DNA of 64,000 nt, taken from positions 62,001-126,000 of the forward strand of contig JADFUC010001960.1 of assembly GCA_019722365.1 (NCBI GenBank). Direction: 5' to 3'. The notes under the pieces were generated by a model. That model saw only the letters and a list, made by a program, of their open reading frames with translations. It ran no database searches and had not been told where the DNA came from. Of this stretch, positions 11,060 to 23,142 are shown in pieces. Position 1 is the first letter of the stretch. Every line of letters begins with the position of its first letter. Both the position numbers and the translations under genes were made by a program. This stretch comes from Lithospermum erythrorhizon. Taxonomy: Eukaryota > Streptophyta > Magnoliopsida > Boraginales > Boraginaceae.

Positions 11060-13340
11060 TTTTATAACACTAGTGCCCGTCAAATGACGGACGACGAAAG
11101 AATGTTCTATTCAATAGTTGGTCAAAATATTCTATTCAACAGTTCGTCGAACTAACTTTATAAAATATAATGGCATACAATTTTAACTCAATGCCACGGG
11201 CGAAAAATATTATCTTAGAGAGTTTATTAAATAATCGAGTATTAATTTATCGAGTTTCTACTGTAGTTGTTAATTGGAAAAAAAACAGCTAAAAAAAGGA
11301 AATAAAAAAATTCAAGTGAAAAAGGAACGACACACAGTCGCAATGACCGTGCGTAGAAATAATGAAAAGGGAAAGCGTAAGATTATTAATTTAGCGCTTT
11401 TCAGAAGTCGGGGACGGGGGTAAAAATATTATTATCTTAGATAGTTTATTAAATAATCGTGTATTAATTTATCGAATTTCTACTGTAGTTGATAATTGTA
11501 AAAGAACCATTAAAAAAAGAAAAAATTGTTCACGCGCCATCAAATCCAATGACAATTCGCGTGTTTCACAATCGTTATGAAAAAGGCGAAAAGAGCCACC
11601 GGTTTTAGCATGGTTGGTTGAATGCTTTGTAAAATATGACATGCGATTTTAACTCGATGCCAGAAGTATTAATTTATCAGAGTTTCTCGTAGTTGAGAAA
11701 AAAACGATCGCGTATGACCATGAGTAGAAATAATGAAAAATAGAAAAGAAGCACAAATTATTAATTTAGCACCGTATTCCAGTGGACGGACAAAAAAATA
11801 TTATCTATAGAGTTTATTAAATAATAAGTATTAATTTACTCGATTTTTCTCTTTGTAGTGGATAATTAAAAATGATAATTGAAAAAAACACGAAAATCGA
11901 AAAAAGAAGAAAAAAAATCTTGGCGCGATACTACGACCATAAGTGCACACACGTCAAATGATGGGTGAGGAAATTTATATGCATCCGCTTGGACAAAATC
12001 CAAATAAACATATAAACATGATCGCTTTAATTATATATTTTAATCTAAAAATAGGAGCAAACTGCCGGTGATGTCAATGAGCTATCAGCAAATGCTCACG
12101 AAGAACCTTTGAACTCCAATAATCCTAGCACTCCGTGTGCTTAATTGCCTCTAGTTAGTTGCGCTTGCAAGGAGAGAGGTTAAATCACGAACTTAAGCTT
12201 TGCTAGAGCGGATTGGATGTGGATGATGAAAGAACAAAACAAGATCACTTGTCTTGTTGTTGAATTCAGCACACTTCCCGAGGAGGAGGGAGCCGATTTC
12301 TCTCATCTTTTTAGGTCTAGGTTTTGTGTAAAAAAACTTACAAGTGATTTTTCCACTTAGCCTAATATTTATATGTTTAATATAAATAAAAATCCTGAAC
12401 CCATTAGCTTAATGAGTCGGCTCGTTAAGACGACCGACTTGTTTAATTAATCTTATCAAGTCAATTAAACAAGCTCATTAGCTAATCGATTAATCAAACT
12501 AACAAGTTAATTAATTCGGGCTCATCCAATAATATTTCACACGACTAGTGTGAATATCCCAATTAGGAATACCGTTGATTCTGATCAAGCATTTGAAATA
12601 CGATTTTTATTTCATACATTGAAATAATGCTGACGTCATTGTATATGAATGACCTTCTAGGCTCGGATAATAGCAGCCGTATAATATAATAGACCATTAA
12701 TATTATTATAGCGGGTTATACACATGGGATACAGCGATGCGGCGTAACCGCGGTATTATCGCGAGAACCCGACTAGTAATTACAATTACTTATGGTTGAG
12801 CGTTAAAAGATTTATGTAATGCGCGATAAAACAAAGCTAAAATCAATTGTTGCTTGATTGTCGCAATGGAAGCATAACAAATGAAACCAATAACTATTGA
12901 TTTTTCAACAATGACAATGCGTAGAAATAATGAAAAAGGAGCGAAAAGAGCATGAATTATTAATTTAGTCACACTTTATCCAGAAATTAGGAGGAGTCAA
13001 AATATTATCTTAGAGAATTTATTAAATAACCGGGTATTTATTTATCGAGGTTTCTCTTGCTTAATTGATAATTGAAAAAACAAGCATTGAAAAAAGAGAG
13101 AAAAAAATATATTCCATTGAAAATGAAAAAAAAACACAGTCGTATATGACCATGCATGGAAATAATGAAAAAGGAATGAAAAAGAGCACGAATTATTAAT
13201 TTATCACATCAGGAGTTGGGATGGAGAAAAAATATTATCTTAGAGAGAACATTAAATAATTGAGTATTAATTTATCGAATTTATTTGTAGTTAATAATTG
13301 AAAAAGAAAACCGTTTACAAAAAAGGAAAAAAAATAGTCA
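11060..13340. repeat. Imperfect tandem array, unit about 230 bp, interrupted by an LTR
   Basis: Blocks recur in the same order: attattaatttag, then ttatcttagagagtttattaa, tattaatttatcgag, ttgataattg, an A-rich stretch, and gcgtagaaataatgaaaa. The last block is seen near 11351, 11722, 12919 and 13155 and in decayed form near 11570. The ataattg block is near 11270, 11500, 11870, 13070 and 13300. Two longer units also share ttttaactc(a/g)atgcca at about 11180 and 11645. The left edge begins with agtgcccgtcaaatgacgg, nearly palindromic, echoed near 11945. Function unknown. Confidence 0.65.
11970..12910 (-). repeat. Solo LTR, family A copy 2, inside the tandem array
   Basis: The right edge reads TGTTGAAAAATCAATAG on the - strand, the family-A start, and the array resumes directly after it (atgac, then atgcgtagaaataatg). 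Family blocks inside include ccttctaggctcggataata (about 12651) and attatcgcgagaaccc. The left edge is approximate. No internal coding region is attached, so it is a solo LTR that entered the array after the array formed. Confidence 0.65.
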
Positions 13341-13749
13341 GGCGATGATGATGATCCTACTCGCGAATCGCTAATACTACTATTGGATTACACCCATACT
13401 CATTTAATTAATTTATTTAAGAATCCACTCTTACCCATTTAATTAACATATTTAAGAATTTCGAATCAAAACTTATAGTGAATCGATTTTTTTTTATAAT
13501 CAACACTTCAACATGAAAATTGAAAACATCAATTAAAATGTGTAACTTATAACATGAATGCATTATAGTTGTAGCGCACCGATGATGATGAGACACTAAT
13601 TCATTGTCAAATTAATAAGCCATCCAACTCCACCCATTCATCACTACTATCTTTAAGTCGGATCGTGGGGGTGAATCCTACTAGATCTACGATCCTATAA
13701 ATAAGACTTCGTTTATCGGTAAGTACTAAACAAAAAGTTTAGTATTACA
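13341..13749. other. Intergenic, no gene seen
   Basis: AT-rich, with a short local repeat of the type cttacccatttaatta near 13370-13450. Nothing else recognised. Confidence 0.45.
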
Positions 13750-14273
13750 AGTCGATTAAGCGATATTTTAAATCGATTAAGTCCTGGCCTATGGCCGTGG
13801 TGGGAGGAGTCATTTTCAAGTCATGAATTGTTGTAAGGCGAGTGGATATAAATCGTTAGGTATGGAACTTTGCACAAACACAGCCTTAGATCTGTTTGAT
13901 CACTATGCGTTCCACTGGCGAGTGGCTCCGTTGGATAAAGCCGTTGCAAAGTGTGGTCGGGGTACAACCACAAACACTCCGATGCTAATGTCAGTAGCGA
14001 GTCGAGTAATAGAGTGAGTACTTAAGAAAGGAAATTTCATATTACCTCAAATGGTGAAATAGTACCGGTATTTATAGGCATAGTACAAGACTTGTACTAG
14101 GCTTAAGAGCTGAAGAAGCATGGAGTGTGATATGTGTCCAGCGGCGGCTAGAGTAGGACAATCATGTACCCGATCCGGTGTTAAGGTACCGACCGACTAT
14201 CGTCTGACTCGCGGAAACTATATAAATATGTCCTTTAAGCCATTTCCAATGTTCACTATTTTAACCCATATCA
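13750..14273 (-). repeat. 3' LTR of the gypsy element
   Basis: Matches 28299-28840 in order: atcgattaagtc, ttgttgtaaggcgagtggatat, a caaacnccgatgctaa block, ggtatttataggcatagt, aatcatgtacc, tataaatatgtcc and ttcactattttaaccc. Read on the - strand it starts TGATATGGGTTAAAATAG, directly after a polypurine tract. The internal tataaata on the + side is not evidence for a host promoter. Confidence 0.75.
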
Positions 14274-14284
14274 ATTGCCCCCAT
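14274..14284 (-). other. Polypurine tract of the gypsy element
   Basis: On the - strand the sequence is TGGGGGCAAT immediately before the LTR start TGATATGGG. A G-rich tract at this place is the expected plus-strand primer of LTR elements. Confidence 0.6.
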
Positions 14285-17200
14285 ATTTCTTGTGTAATCA
14301 ACATTCTTGATATCTTAAGAGTGGATGAGCGAGGGAATAAGTTACATCTTTGATGATAGATTAAAATCTCATACATATGATGACACGTGTTATCGGGGAA
14401 TGCCTCTGTATGTGACCGACCCGTTTTCTTTGGCTCGACTGAAGTTCCACTAACTTACGTCGTTTGCGAGTTCCCCCTACTGCGCCCTTGGCAGTTTGGA
14501 CAAAGGTGTCTGTCCTTAAGCTGGCCAGCGTGTTGACCATCATGACGTTTGACACATGAATAAAGAGACGCGTCTTTCTTTACGTAGTGTTAAAGTTTTA
14601 TCTTCGAATCTTGACTCGAATTCCGTAACCTCAATTCCCAACCTCGAATTTCCTCGATTTGTTTCTGAATTTGTGTGACAACTCCTCCTCTTTTAAAGAC
14701 ATGTTGATTCTTGTTTACGTAATTGTCTTTGATGTCTAATGCTTGCGATAATTCCATGGAATTTTCGTAGCCTTGTGAAGTTTGGGCTTTTAGCATAGTA
14801 ACCGTTTTTAGGTTTTATTTAGTTGGTTTTCTAGGGTGATTCTAGAGTTAATTTGGGGATATAGTAAATTTTTTTACTTATGTAAAAATTGTGAAAGTGC
14901 ATGCATGGGTGAGGTGGATGTAACCGAACCAGTGTACATTTTAAGAGGAAGTGAATTTGGCGTAGTATTTAGCCAAGTTGGAAGCATGCCAGGTGCGAGG
15001 GATTGTTTTCCGTTCATTCGTTCATTTCGTAGGGTGTGGACCCGGTATGCGACTCATGGCGGTAGGATCCTTCCCATTTTAGGCTCAACTTATGTTTGTC
15101 TTTGGGATGAATGGGCCAGTATTGCATAATACCAAATCTCAACTTTAGAATTATTTATTTTTACTACTTAATTGTAGTCACGAGCCATGAGATATTTATT
15201 TTAAACTTTTTGTATAAGGCTTGATCATGTAATTTAATCCACAAAGTTGAGTTGTTCACCACCGTTCTACGGTCATTTTCCTCTTCGCTAAATCTGTTGG
15301 CGATAGGTAGGTAAGAGTATTGTTAGCCTCTGCGGGGAAACCTTACCTCGAGCCATATCACAATTTGAAAGAGTTTCCTATTGCATGTAAGGGAATTGGT
15401 TCTTAATGACGGTGATTGGAGTTCATCGATCGGTGCCTTTTTATTTGAGCTTCTTTGAATCATATTCTTCTTGATACCCTTTGAGCAGTATGCAGTGCGT
15501 CAACTTCAGCTTGGCCATTACATTTTTGGATAATAGGCAGTCGAAACCGTGTTCTATATTATATTTCTCCCCGAGAATTTAGCCAATTCTTCTCAAGCTG
15601 GGGATCCGTTGTCTAATATAAGTATGCGTGGCGCTGAAAGGTAATGACGTGTTTCCATAGGTTTAAAATGCGATGTTATCATTTGCCGGTCTTTTTGAGG
15701 CGCGAAGCTTCTGTTCTTTGAAATAATAATCAAGCTATGACCTTTGGCCAGCACTCCAAGGCGCCTTTAGCTTTTAGGAAGCTTACCCCTGAGGGTCAAT
15801 ACCAGCATGTGACGTGCTTTGGATTGATATAGGTGTCATAGGGTGGTAGGTTGATGTTGCGCGATCCATCCTTTGACACCGTCATACTACTTTTTACAAA
15901 CCGATGGCGTCTTGAACCAAAGTTGGCCAAAATTATCCAGTACGTGTGATTTTGACGTGGCCGATGCGTCCCCGAAACGAGGGAAGCGGCCCGTCCACAA
16001 ACGATTTCTTGTAAAAGTTCATCCTACATCATACAAAACACGAAGGCTGCGACTTTTTAATTTTTTCGGGCCATTAACACTCTCGAGTCGTCGTTGGCAA
16101 GTATCGAGCTATAGAGGTTCTAATCCCTCGGGCTCTTAACACTTGGCAAGGTAATTGCCCGCCGTAAAAATTTGGAGCACCATGAGCATCGAAATAAACT
16201 CCTAGAGTAGTAACATAATAGGTTGTTCTTGTCTTGCCCAAGAGGTGGTTTGCTTCTTTCATTTTGGGCTCGGTATGTATTTCAAATACAACTGCTCGAA
16301 TCCACTTGAGATTGGCACTTGCATGAGTATTTGATCGTGGCTGTACCTTACTCGCGCCCTTTCACAGTCCGGCTGATTAACTTGAAATCCCGCTTTAACC
16401 CATATTCTCTTGATTCCCAACGTTAACGTGGTCAATCCGGCAACCGTGAGCCGTACTCGGCCTCATTTTTTTGGTAGTGGGAAGAGTAGAATCGCGTGCA
16501 TACTCCATCCTTACATTGCTTCGAGGCCGCGAATCATGATTCCAGCCTTTGATCACTTCGTTTCTTGCTCCATTTCAAATAAGTATCCACTTTCGGGATT
16601 ATTTTGTTCACAGTTCAAAGTCACTAGATCCTCTAAATAATTTGAGAGGGTTGAGTTGTGCATTAAATTATAAAATCCGCGAGGCTTGGGCCTTGATCTT
16701 TGGATTCGAAGGACATATGACATGTCAGGCTTCGCTCGATTACATGGGCCGTGACTGTTAATCACTTTCGGAACAAGCTGCCGGACTTGTAATGACTCTC
16801 TTCATGGGTTGATGGGATTTACCGGCTTGAATGAGATGGGATACCCCCGGACTTTGAGATGAACCGACTTCAGCGGCAATACAGCTTAAAAATTGAGCTT
16901 TTGTATATCTTTTATGCTCACTAGGAGGTTCATTAATAAGTATTGCCTTGATTTTGTTAGGTTTCGGCTCGATCCCTCAACTCACTAATCATGTACCCGA
17001 GAAACTTCCACGAGGTGACCTTTGAATGAGCAACATGCGGGTTGATTAGCAGTTTCTTCATACCAAATTTGATTAAAAGTCTTTCTTAGATGCTTGAGAT
17101 AGTCGGCCGAATCTTACTTTTACCAGGAACATCGTCCACATAGATTTCCGTGATTCGCCCGTCTGGTTGGAAAAAATGGGAATTAACCGTCAGTGATAGA

Positions 17201-17400
17201 GTTGCCCTGCATTCTTGAAGCCAAAAATCCACGCCCGTGATATAAACCATATTAAATTGATAGAAAGCAGTTTTCTCCTCTAAATCCTCGGGATACATTT
17301 TAATTTGATGATATCCCAAGTAAGAAGAATCCATGAAATGAAAGACCTAGAAGTGACCCTTCTACCGTAGCCTTGCGAGACATGGTAAGGGGGGTAGATA
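14285..17400 (-). pseudogene. gypsy pol, downstream part: RT (from mid-domain), RNase H, integrase
   Basis: Read from 17400 downwards. RT: a PLP-like start, then MDSSYLGYHQIKMYPEDLEE from 17334, and the catalytic YVDD at 17131-17142. RT then continues with a GMKKLLINP-like stretch and WKFLGYM near 16990-17010. A connection/RNase H region should follow (about 16000-16900) but is too decayed to mark its residues. Integrase: LILDNG, NIIQNT-like wording and YYPKCNGQAEV near 15500-15640, matching the conserved DNG...HPQxNGQAE block of gypsy integrases. Stops and frame changes are frequent. The N-terminal half of RT is missing here because the copia element begins at 17401; it resumes at 26178. Confidence 0.8.
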
Positions 17401-18362
17401 TGTTAAATTTAGTATGAATTTATTCATGATAAACACAGTCGTACATCCGGATCCTGGTGATGTATATTAATCTAAACATAAAATATTAAATGTATGAATA
17501 CAAATTCTTACATTGCAAATGAAGCGAATAGACCCAAATCCTTTCAATCCAACCTCGGCGGTAGCCCGCTTCAAAAGTCTACTCGAATCTTCTTCAACAC
17601 GAAATGGTATACTCTAGATTACCTGCGCCCAAGGGAAACGGGCAGTACTTGAACTTCTTGAGAGTTTGAAGATGAAATAAAATTGGAAGAGAAAACTCTT
17701 CCAATTCTATAGAGGAGGGCATATTTCTAAGAGGGGGTTGAGGTTTATTTATGATTATGATAAAAAACCTAATCCCTCTTTTAAATACCAAGTCTCGAAT
17801 TCATTCGTTAAGTAAGCACAAATTTAAGAAATCGAGTTTAAGCTCGTTAAGCTTGAATTATGACGATTATGAGCTTCTAATTAAATAATGAGTTACTAGT
17901 GAGTTTGTTCTATTTAATTAACTTCTGAGAGTCACATAAACTACTAACGAGTCACTATCAGATAACTTATCCAAGTTATTAAGTGATCACCGATTAGCAA
18001 TTGATTAAACTTACAAGTTTAACCAATTGATGTTCATCAGCAATATATTTGACAAATATAAATATTGAAGATACATTTCTGATATACAAGTCTCGTTTAA
18101 TTTCATTCATGAAATATTATTTGAATATCATTTTATAATAATAATAATTGACGAGTACTATTATTATAGCGATTAATAGTAAGATCTGCTTGATCGCTCA
18201 TAACCCCTTAAATTATCGCGAGAACCAGCTGTGTAGCCATACAACTACTAAAAGGTGAACACTAAGTTACGGTAATCTCTCATTTTAGCCCGAACGGTAA
18301 ATGAATTGATACGCAATTTCGCAATGGGCAATAAAGGGAATCGATTCTAGGTGATTTCCAAT
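17401..18362 (-). repeat. 3' LTR of the nested copia element (family A copy 3)
   Basis: Shares with copies 1 and 4 the left-edge block tagtatgaatttatt, the cttacatt and ctctagatta areas, aatgagttactagtgag, gattaaacttacaagttta, atttgacaaatata and the right-edge attgg(a)aatc start. On its right it abuts a polypurine tract and pol, so it is the 3' LTR. Confidence 0.75.
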
Positions 18363-18364
18363 GA

Positions 18365-18374
18365 CTCCCATTTT
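18365..18374 (-). other. Polypurine tract of the nested copia element
   Basis: On the - strand AAAATGGGAG precedes TCATTGGAAATC. Many plant copia elements have a (G)TGGGAG tract followed by a TGTTGGAAATC LTR start. Confidence 0.55.
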
Positions 18375-18379
18375 GCCAT

Positions 18380-21300
18380 GGGCGGTGATTACCTTACTGA
18401 TTCCTTTATCACGATCTCTAGTCGTAGGCTAACCATAAGAGGTGTGTCATGAAACGCCTGAGAGTTTCTTTACTCGGTATGGTGAATAAGCATTTATGGC
18501 ATCCATGCGGCAATCGGTACCAGCGTAGCCAGAGAGGCACGAGATACTTTCCTTGTATATAGAGGACGGATAAATCCCTCCCAATATACTCAGCATCTAT
18601 CGCTATACTCCTTTGTGGCGACTGACATATGCCGTTATAATCCATTTAAAGGCGGAGGCCGTTTGAGGTCATAGTCAAGAAATCTGAGCTTATATAACAG
18701 AGATAGTTATATATCGTGGAATACAGGGTATCGAGGGCTTCCTAAAATTCTAAAGCAAGTATCATAGGACACAAATTTACATATCTTCTATAAGATTGGT
18801 TGATCATACCGGGCTCTCCCCAATCATAGGACCGGCGGCATGGTGATCTAGTCTGCTGACGCGTGATCGATCTTGATCGGCTAATCAAAACACCATATTA
18901 GTCATACTTGAGTGTTTGTAGCCACTGACTTCTCGACATCGACCCGAGGCACTGGCTATCTTTATGTTTCTAGGCACAATTCATGTTGCCTCCTAAACAT
19001 AGATTAACTTTGAGGATTTAAGTTTTCAACTAAATTTGAGGATCTGATACATGTATATTATATGTAAAATTTAAACATATAGATGGAAGTAAACAAATAT
19101 ACTAGAATATAAAAACAATATTGATATTTGTTCACATAACATAATAGATACCTCTTGACTTCCACTTAACCTAACACCATTGCGGCATCTATCTAAGACC
19201 TATGTCCGATGCATATAAATCGTGCTGCCCGGCTTAGTGGTTTGGTAAAGGGTCGGCAGTCAACTCTTTTCTTTACTTACATACTTTGAGATCGCTGCAA
19301 TGGTATATCTAATTAGGTGATGTTTTTACAGGTACATTCTTGGATTTGTGATGTGCTTGGAGATTCTTTAGTTTGAGCTATCGCCCTGATGATATTGTCA
19401 CAAAATGGCTTTCAGGCGGTCCCTCCCGATGCTAGGAGTCTTGCACCCCAATTTCGATCGCGAATTTCTTAATCCAACATGCTTAACTTTGGCGGCTTGA
19501 GCAGCTGCGATGTCTCGAATTGTAGTAGAATAAACATGATACTCTTCTTGGAACTCCTCAAGATACGCTCCACCGTTGAGACAAAATCGTACCGAATTTG
19601 AGCGATAGTCGTCTCTGTCGGTTTAGCCCCTTTGGCGTCGGTGTACCGGTGACTATTAACTTCATCCATCTCCACCGTATACCAAGAAAGCATCTTTTAG
19701 TTCTTCTCGGATACTTGAGGAATGCACTTCAACTTTAATCCGGTGAAACTTACTGGATTGGCAGTATCTCTTGTTATACTCGAGGCATAAGACCACGTCG
19801 GTGCAGTGCGTAACATGGCATACATGATGGATCCACATGGCGAGCGTAAAAGATCACTTCATTTTGTTCATCTCGGCACTAGTAATTGGGACAACGTATT
19901 GCTCTGGCGAGTTGAACTCCATTGTCGTGGGAAATTACCCCTTCTTGGAATTACTCATGTTGAACGCTTTTTAGCAGTACGCATTAAGGTATCACGACAA
20001 AGTCAATTAGCCTTAGCCCGATCTCGATGGATGCTTTATTCAGTATATATTGTGTGTCCTTTAAATTGAAATATTTACCTGACGATCCTTGGTGAGTTCG
20101 GTAACTCTACGTTGTTTCCAATGATAAGTATGTCATCAAACATACGGGACTATGAATGATACATAACTCGAAACACCTTCTTTGTATCACAAAGATTCTT
20201 AGTTCTTGATGAGGCCAAACTCTTTGATTGATTCATCAAAACATAGATTCCAATACTTGGGATGCCACTTTAAGACATGCATGGACCTTTGCAGCTTGCG
20301 TACCTTCTTAGGTCCTTTAAGGACATGTAAAACTGGAGGTTGCACCATATATACACATCCTCCTACAAATTTCCATTCGAGCCGATCTTTACATCCATTT
20401 GCCATATTTCGTAGTCATGAAATGCGAGAAATGGCTAAGATTATCGGGGATGGATTTAAAAACTTTAGCCAGCAGAGTAAGTTTCGTCATAGTCCCTCCG
20501 TGAACTTGTTTGAAACCTTTCGCTCTGAGTCTAGCTTTGAAAACATTAACGTTTAAAAGTCTTTATCATGTTTCTTCTTAAATACCCATTTCACGTTCGA
20601 TAAAGGCGAGGCCCCATTTGGTAAAATCAACGAGACCAAACCACAAGTTACGGTACATAGAATCCATACCGATTACGTGGCTATTTGCCATTTTACATCG
20701 GCATCCTTTACTATTAAATTCTTCTTTTATAAGAAGTGGGCTGCCATCGAGTTTCTATGATGAAGGAACCGCGTACAACGCTACGAGTACCAAGTAACCA
20801 ATCCACATTGGATCTCTAAGGGTTGGATTTCTTCATAACTTCACATGGATCAAAAGAGCTGGATCTTGTATGAAAAGAGGTATGTCGATTCTTGTGGTGC
20901 GTGGGATGTACATTAGATGCATCGGCATTGACTTAAATCAAGCTTGAGAACTACGTCAGAGATGAGAACATCATTATACAGTCATACGGGCCAGGATATT
21001 CCATTTTCAAGGAACACTCGTGTACTTGCTTAATGAAGATTCTATTCTCGTACTTTAGGTAAGTGATAGTAACCAATTGTTTTCCTTTGGATATATCACA
21101 TGAAATAGCATTTATCGGATTTGGGGAGCAAGGTTTATCCTTTGTTAATACTCTTGCTGTAAGCTTGAAGCCCGAATCACGAGAAAGCATCAACTTGGGA
21201 ATCTTCCACGAACCCGCAGGTTCTTGGGGGAGTTTTTGGCGACTTTTGTGGACATCTTTTAAGGTAAGTGTAGCTTAGAAGTGCATATCCCATAAATTAA

Positions 21301-22080
21301 CCGGTAGATCGAGGATAGAACCGTCATAGACCAGACACTTGTCAAGAAGGGTTCGATTTCTCCTTTCAAACACGCCATTTTTGCTTTGTAGGCGTTCTGT
21401 GGAGTGAGTTGTGAAACAATACCACACTCTCTAAGATGAGTATTGAACTGCTGACTCAAATATTCTCCGCGCTCATCGGACCGGAGAATGCTTTATTATC
21501 ATTTTTGGAACTCCTTGAATTTTTCAAAGGGCTCGTGTTTGTGTTTAAATGAGATACAAAATCGTATCTTGTAATCATCGGTAAATATAATGAAGTAGTT
21601 ATAACCTCTCTTCAGGATGTGTTCATTGGCCATCGGTGTAGCCATGATCCCACGATAAATCAACGCCGCTTTCATTGAATCCGGTGAAGGGTGCTTTAGT
21701 CATTTTGCCCGAGAAGGCAAGATTCCACACGCTTATCGTATGATTCATATTCAGAGCTTCAAGTATCCCACGATTGTGGAGTTCTTGATTCGGTTCTCGT
21801 TAATATGACTCAATCTGTGATGCCGTAGGTATGTTTGGTTTAAGTCGTTAATCTTATTCCGTTTAAGTTTATGTTATCTGACTCGATAATAAATGTCTAA
21901 AACAAATAGACCATTTTGAAGGGAGGCGGTACGAATACTACCCCCATTCTGGTGATCTAAATTCATTGGAATCTAATGAAAATGAAAAACCATCATTATT
22001 CAAAAAAGCGAGAAATAATACACATGCAAATTGCGGTACATAGTAAACGGAGATAAGTTGAAAACAAGGCCCGTGGGCAA
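18380..22080 (-). pseudogene. pol of the nested copia element
   Basis: Read on the - strand. Pre-integrase region around 21750-22080. Integrase: SQQFNTHLRECGIVSQLTPQ near 21395-21456 is the conserved C-terminal core block. Reverse transcriptase: KLQRSMHVLKWHPKYWNLCF and DESIKEFGLIKN at 20199-20320, and the active-site box at 20132-20144, where one inserted base separates YV from DD. RNase H should occupy about 18400-19450, but its residues are poorly kept. Frameshifts and stops are dense. An intact copia pol would need about 3.9 kb, which fits the span. Confidence 0.75.
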
Positions 22081-23142
22081 ATTTAAAGCCCCGATGGATC
22101 CTCTTTACTTGAGGGCAGCATGACCTTCACGCCGTTAAAATTGCGTAGATCCCTTCCCTCTTCGAGTCTTCTACTTGACTTGAGTTCTGCATATTATGAC
22201 AAATATGAGAACCAAGAGAAACCAGCACATGCAGGACCCACAGTAGAATTGAAGTTGTAAAAACTTGATAACATGCGTACGTAAATTTGAGTGGTCGTGA
22301 GGACCATTCTTCTATTCATCACACGTGAACTTCATGTAGGTGGCTTTACGATGACCCTGGGGTTTCCCCACAATAATGACATTTGTCATCCTTCTTAGTG
22401 TTCCCCCATCCCGGCTGACTTTTGAGTTTCTCGAACCATGGCTTTAGTGGTAAACTTCTTAACTTCTTCTTGAATTTCTTCTTGTTTTGGACCACCCAAG
22501 CAGAGGAAGAATAGAAGTTTTAGTGCTTACCGATTCGTCTCGGCATTCGTGATCATCTTATGCGATTCGATTAAAGACAAGTCAAACTTGTGCATATTGA
22601 AGTTCATGACAAGCGGGGAGAATTTATGCGAAAGAAGGCTTGGGGATGAGATCGCGGTAGTTCTTGAGAACTTGCTTGGTGCCCGAGGCGTTGAGTCGAT
22701 CGACCCGAGCCAATCATTTTAATGATATGAGGGCCCCCAACGGCACATCGTTCTGACTTGCTAACGTCACACACGAGGCGATTTAATAAATATCTCTACT
22801 ACAGCATCTTTTGAGGAATAATTCCTCGAGTTGCCGGTATATGTCATATCTTTGCCACTTTTTTCTTATTAATTTGGAGCGAAGGTTCCATATTAGCAAG
22901 CATGAGACATTGGGCATCCTGACATAAGACTTGTACTTTTTTGTAAGGCTCCACTTTCCGATGGGGCGCACTATCATTAGGTTTCGGAGGAACCTTATTG
23001 TTAATATGGAGTTATCTCTTCTTGAGAATGATTCTCAAGTTTGAGACCAACACAAATCAAAATTCGAGTTATTAAACTTGCACTTTGAAGTCTTGAGGCC
23101 AGCGAGTTCTTATGAGTAGTAGTAATTGTTGGTAGCCATTAT
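22081..23142 (-). pseudogene. gag of the nested copia element
   Basis: A likely start codon is at 23140-23142 (MATNN, then a stop). Downstream, 22783-22977 reads SYVRMPNVSCLLIWNLRSKL and WQRYDIYRQLEELF, the pattern of plant copia Gag around its MSNVLRSKLE and LQxLF helices. The zinc knuckle is near 22340-22375 (KCHYCGE, then a damaged GH/C end), the RNA-binding CCHC motif. Stops occur in every frame. Confidence 0.7.

Noticed and set aside
13823..14353. Two small + strand frames with a tataaata box between them
   Set aside because: They fall in the gypsy LTR, and the same region is repeated at 28299-28840.
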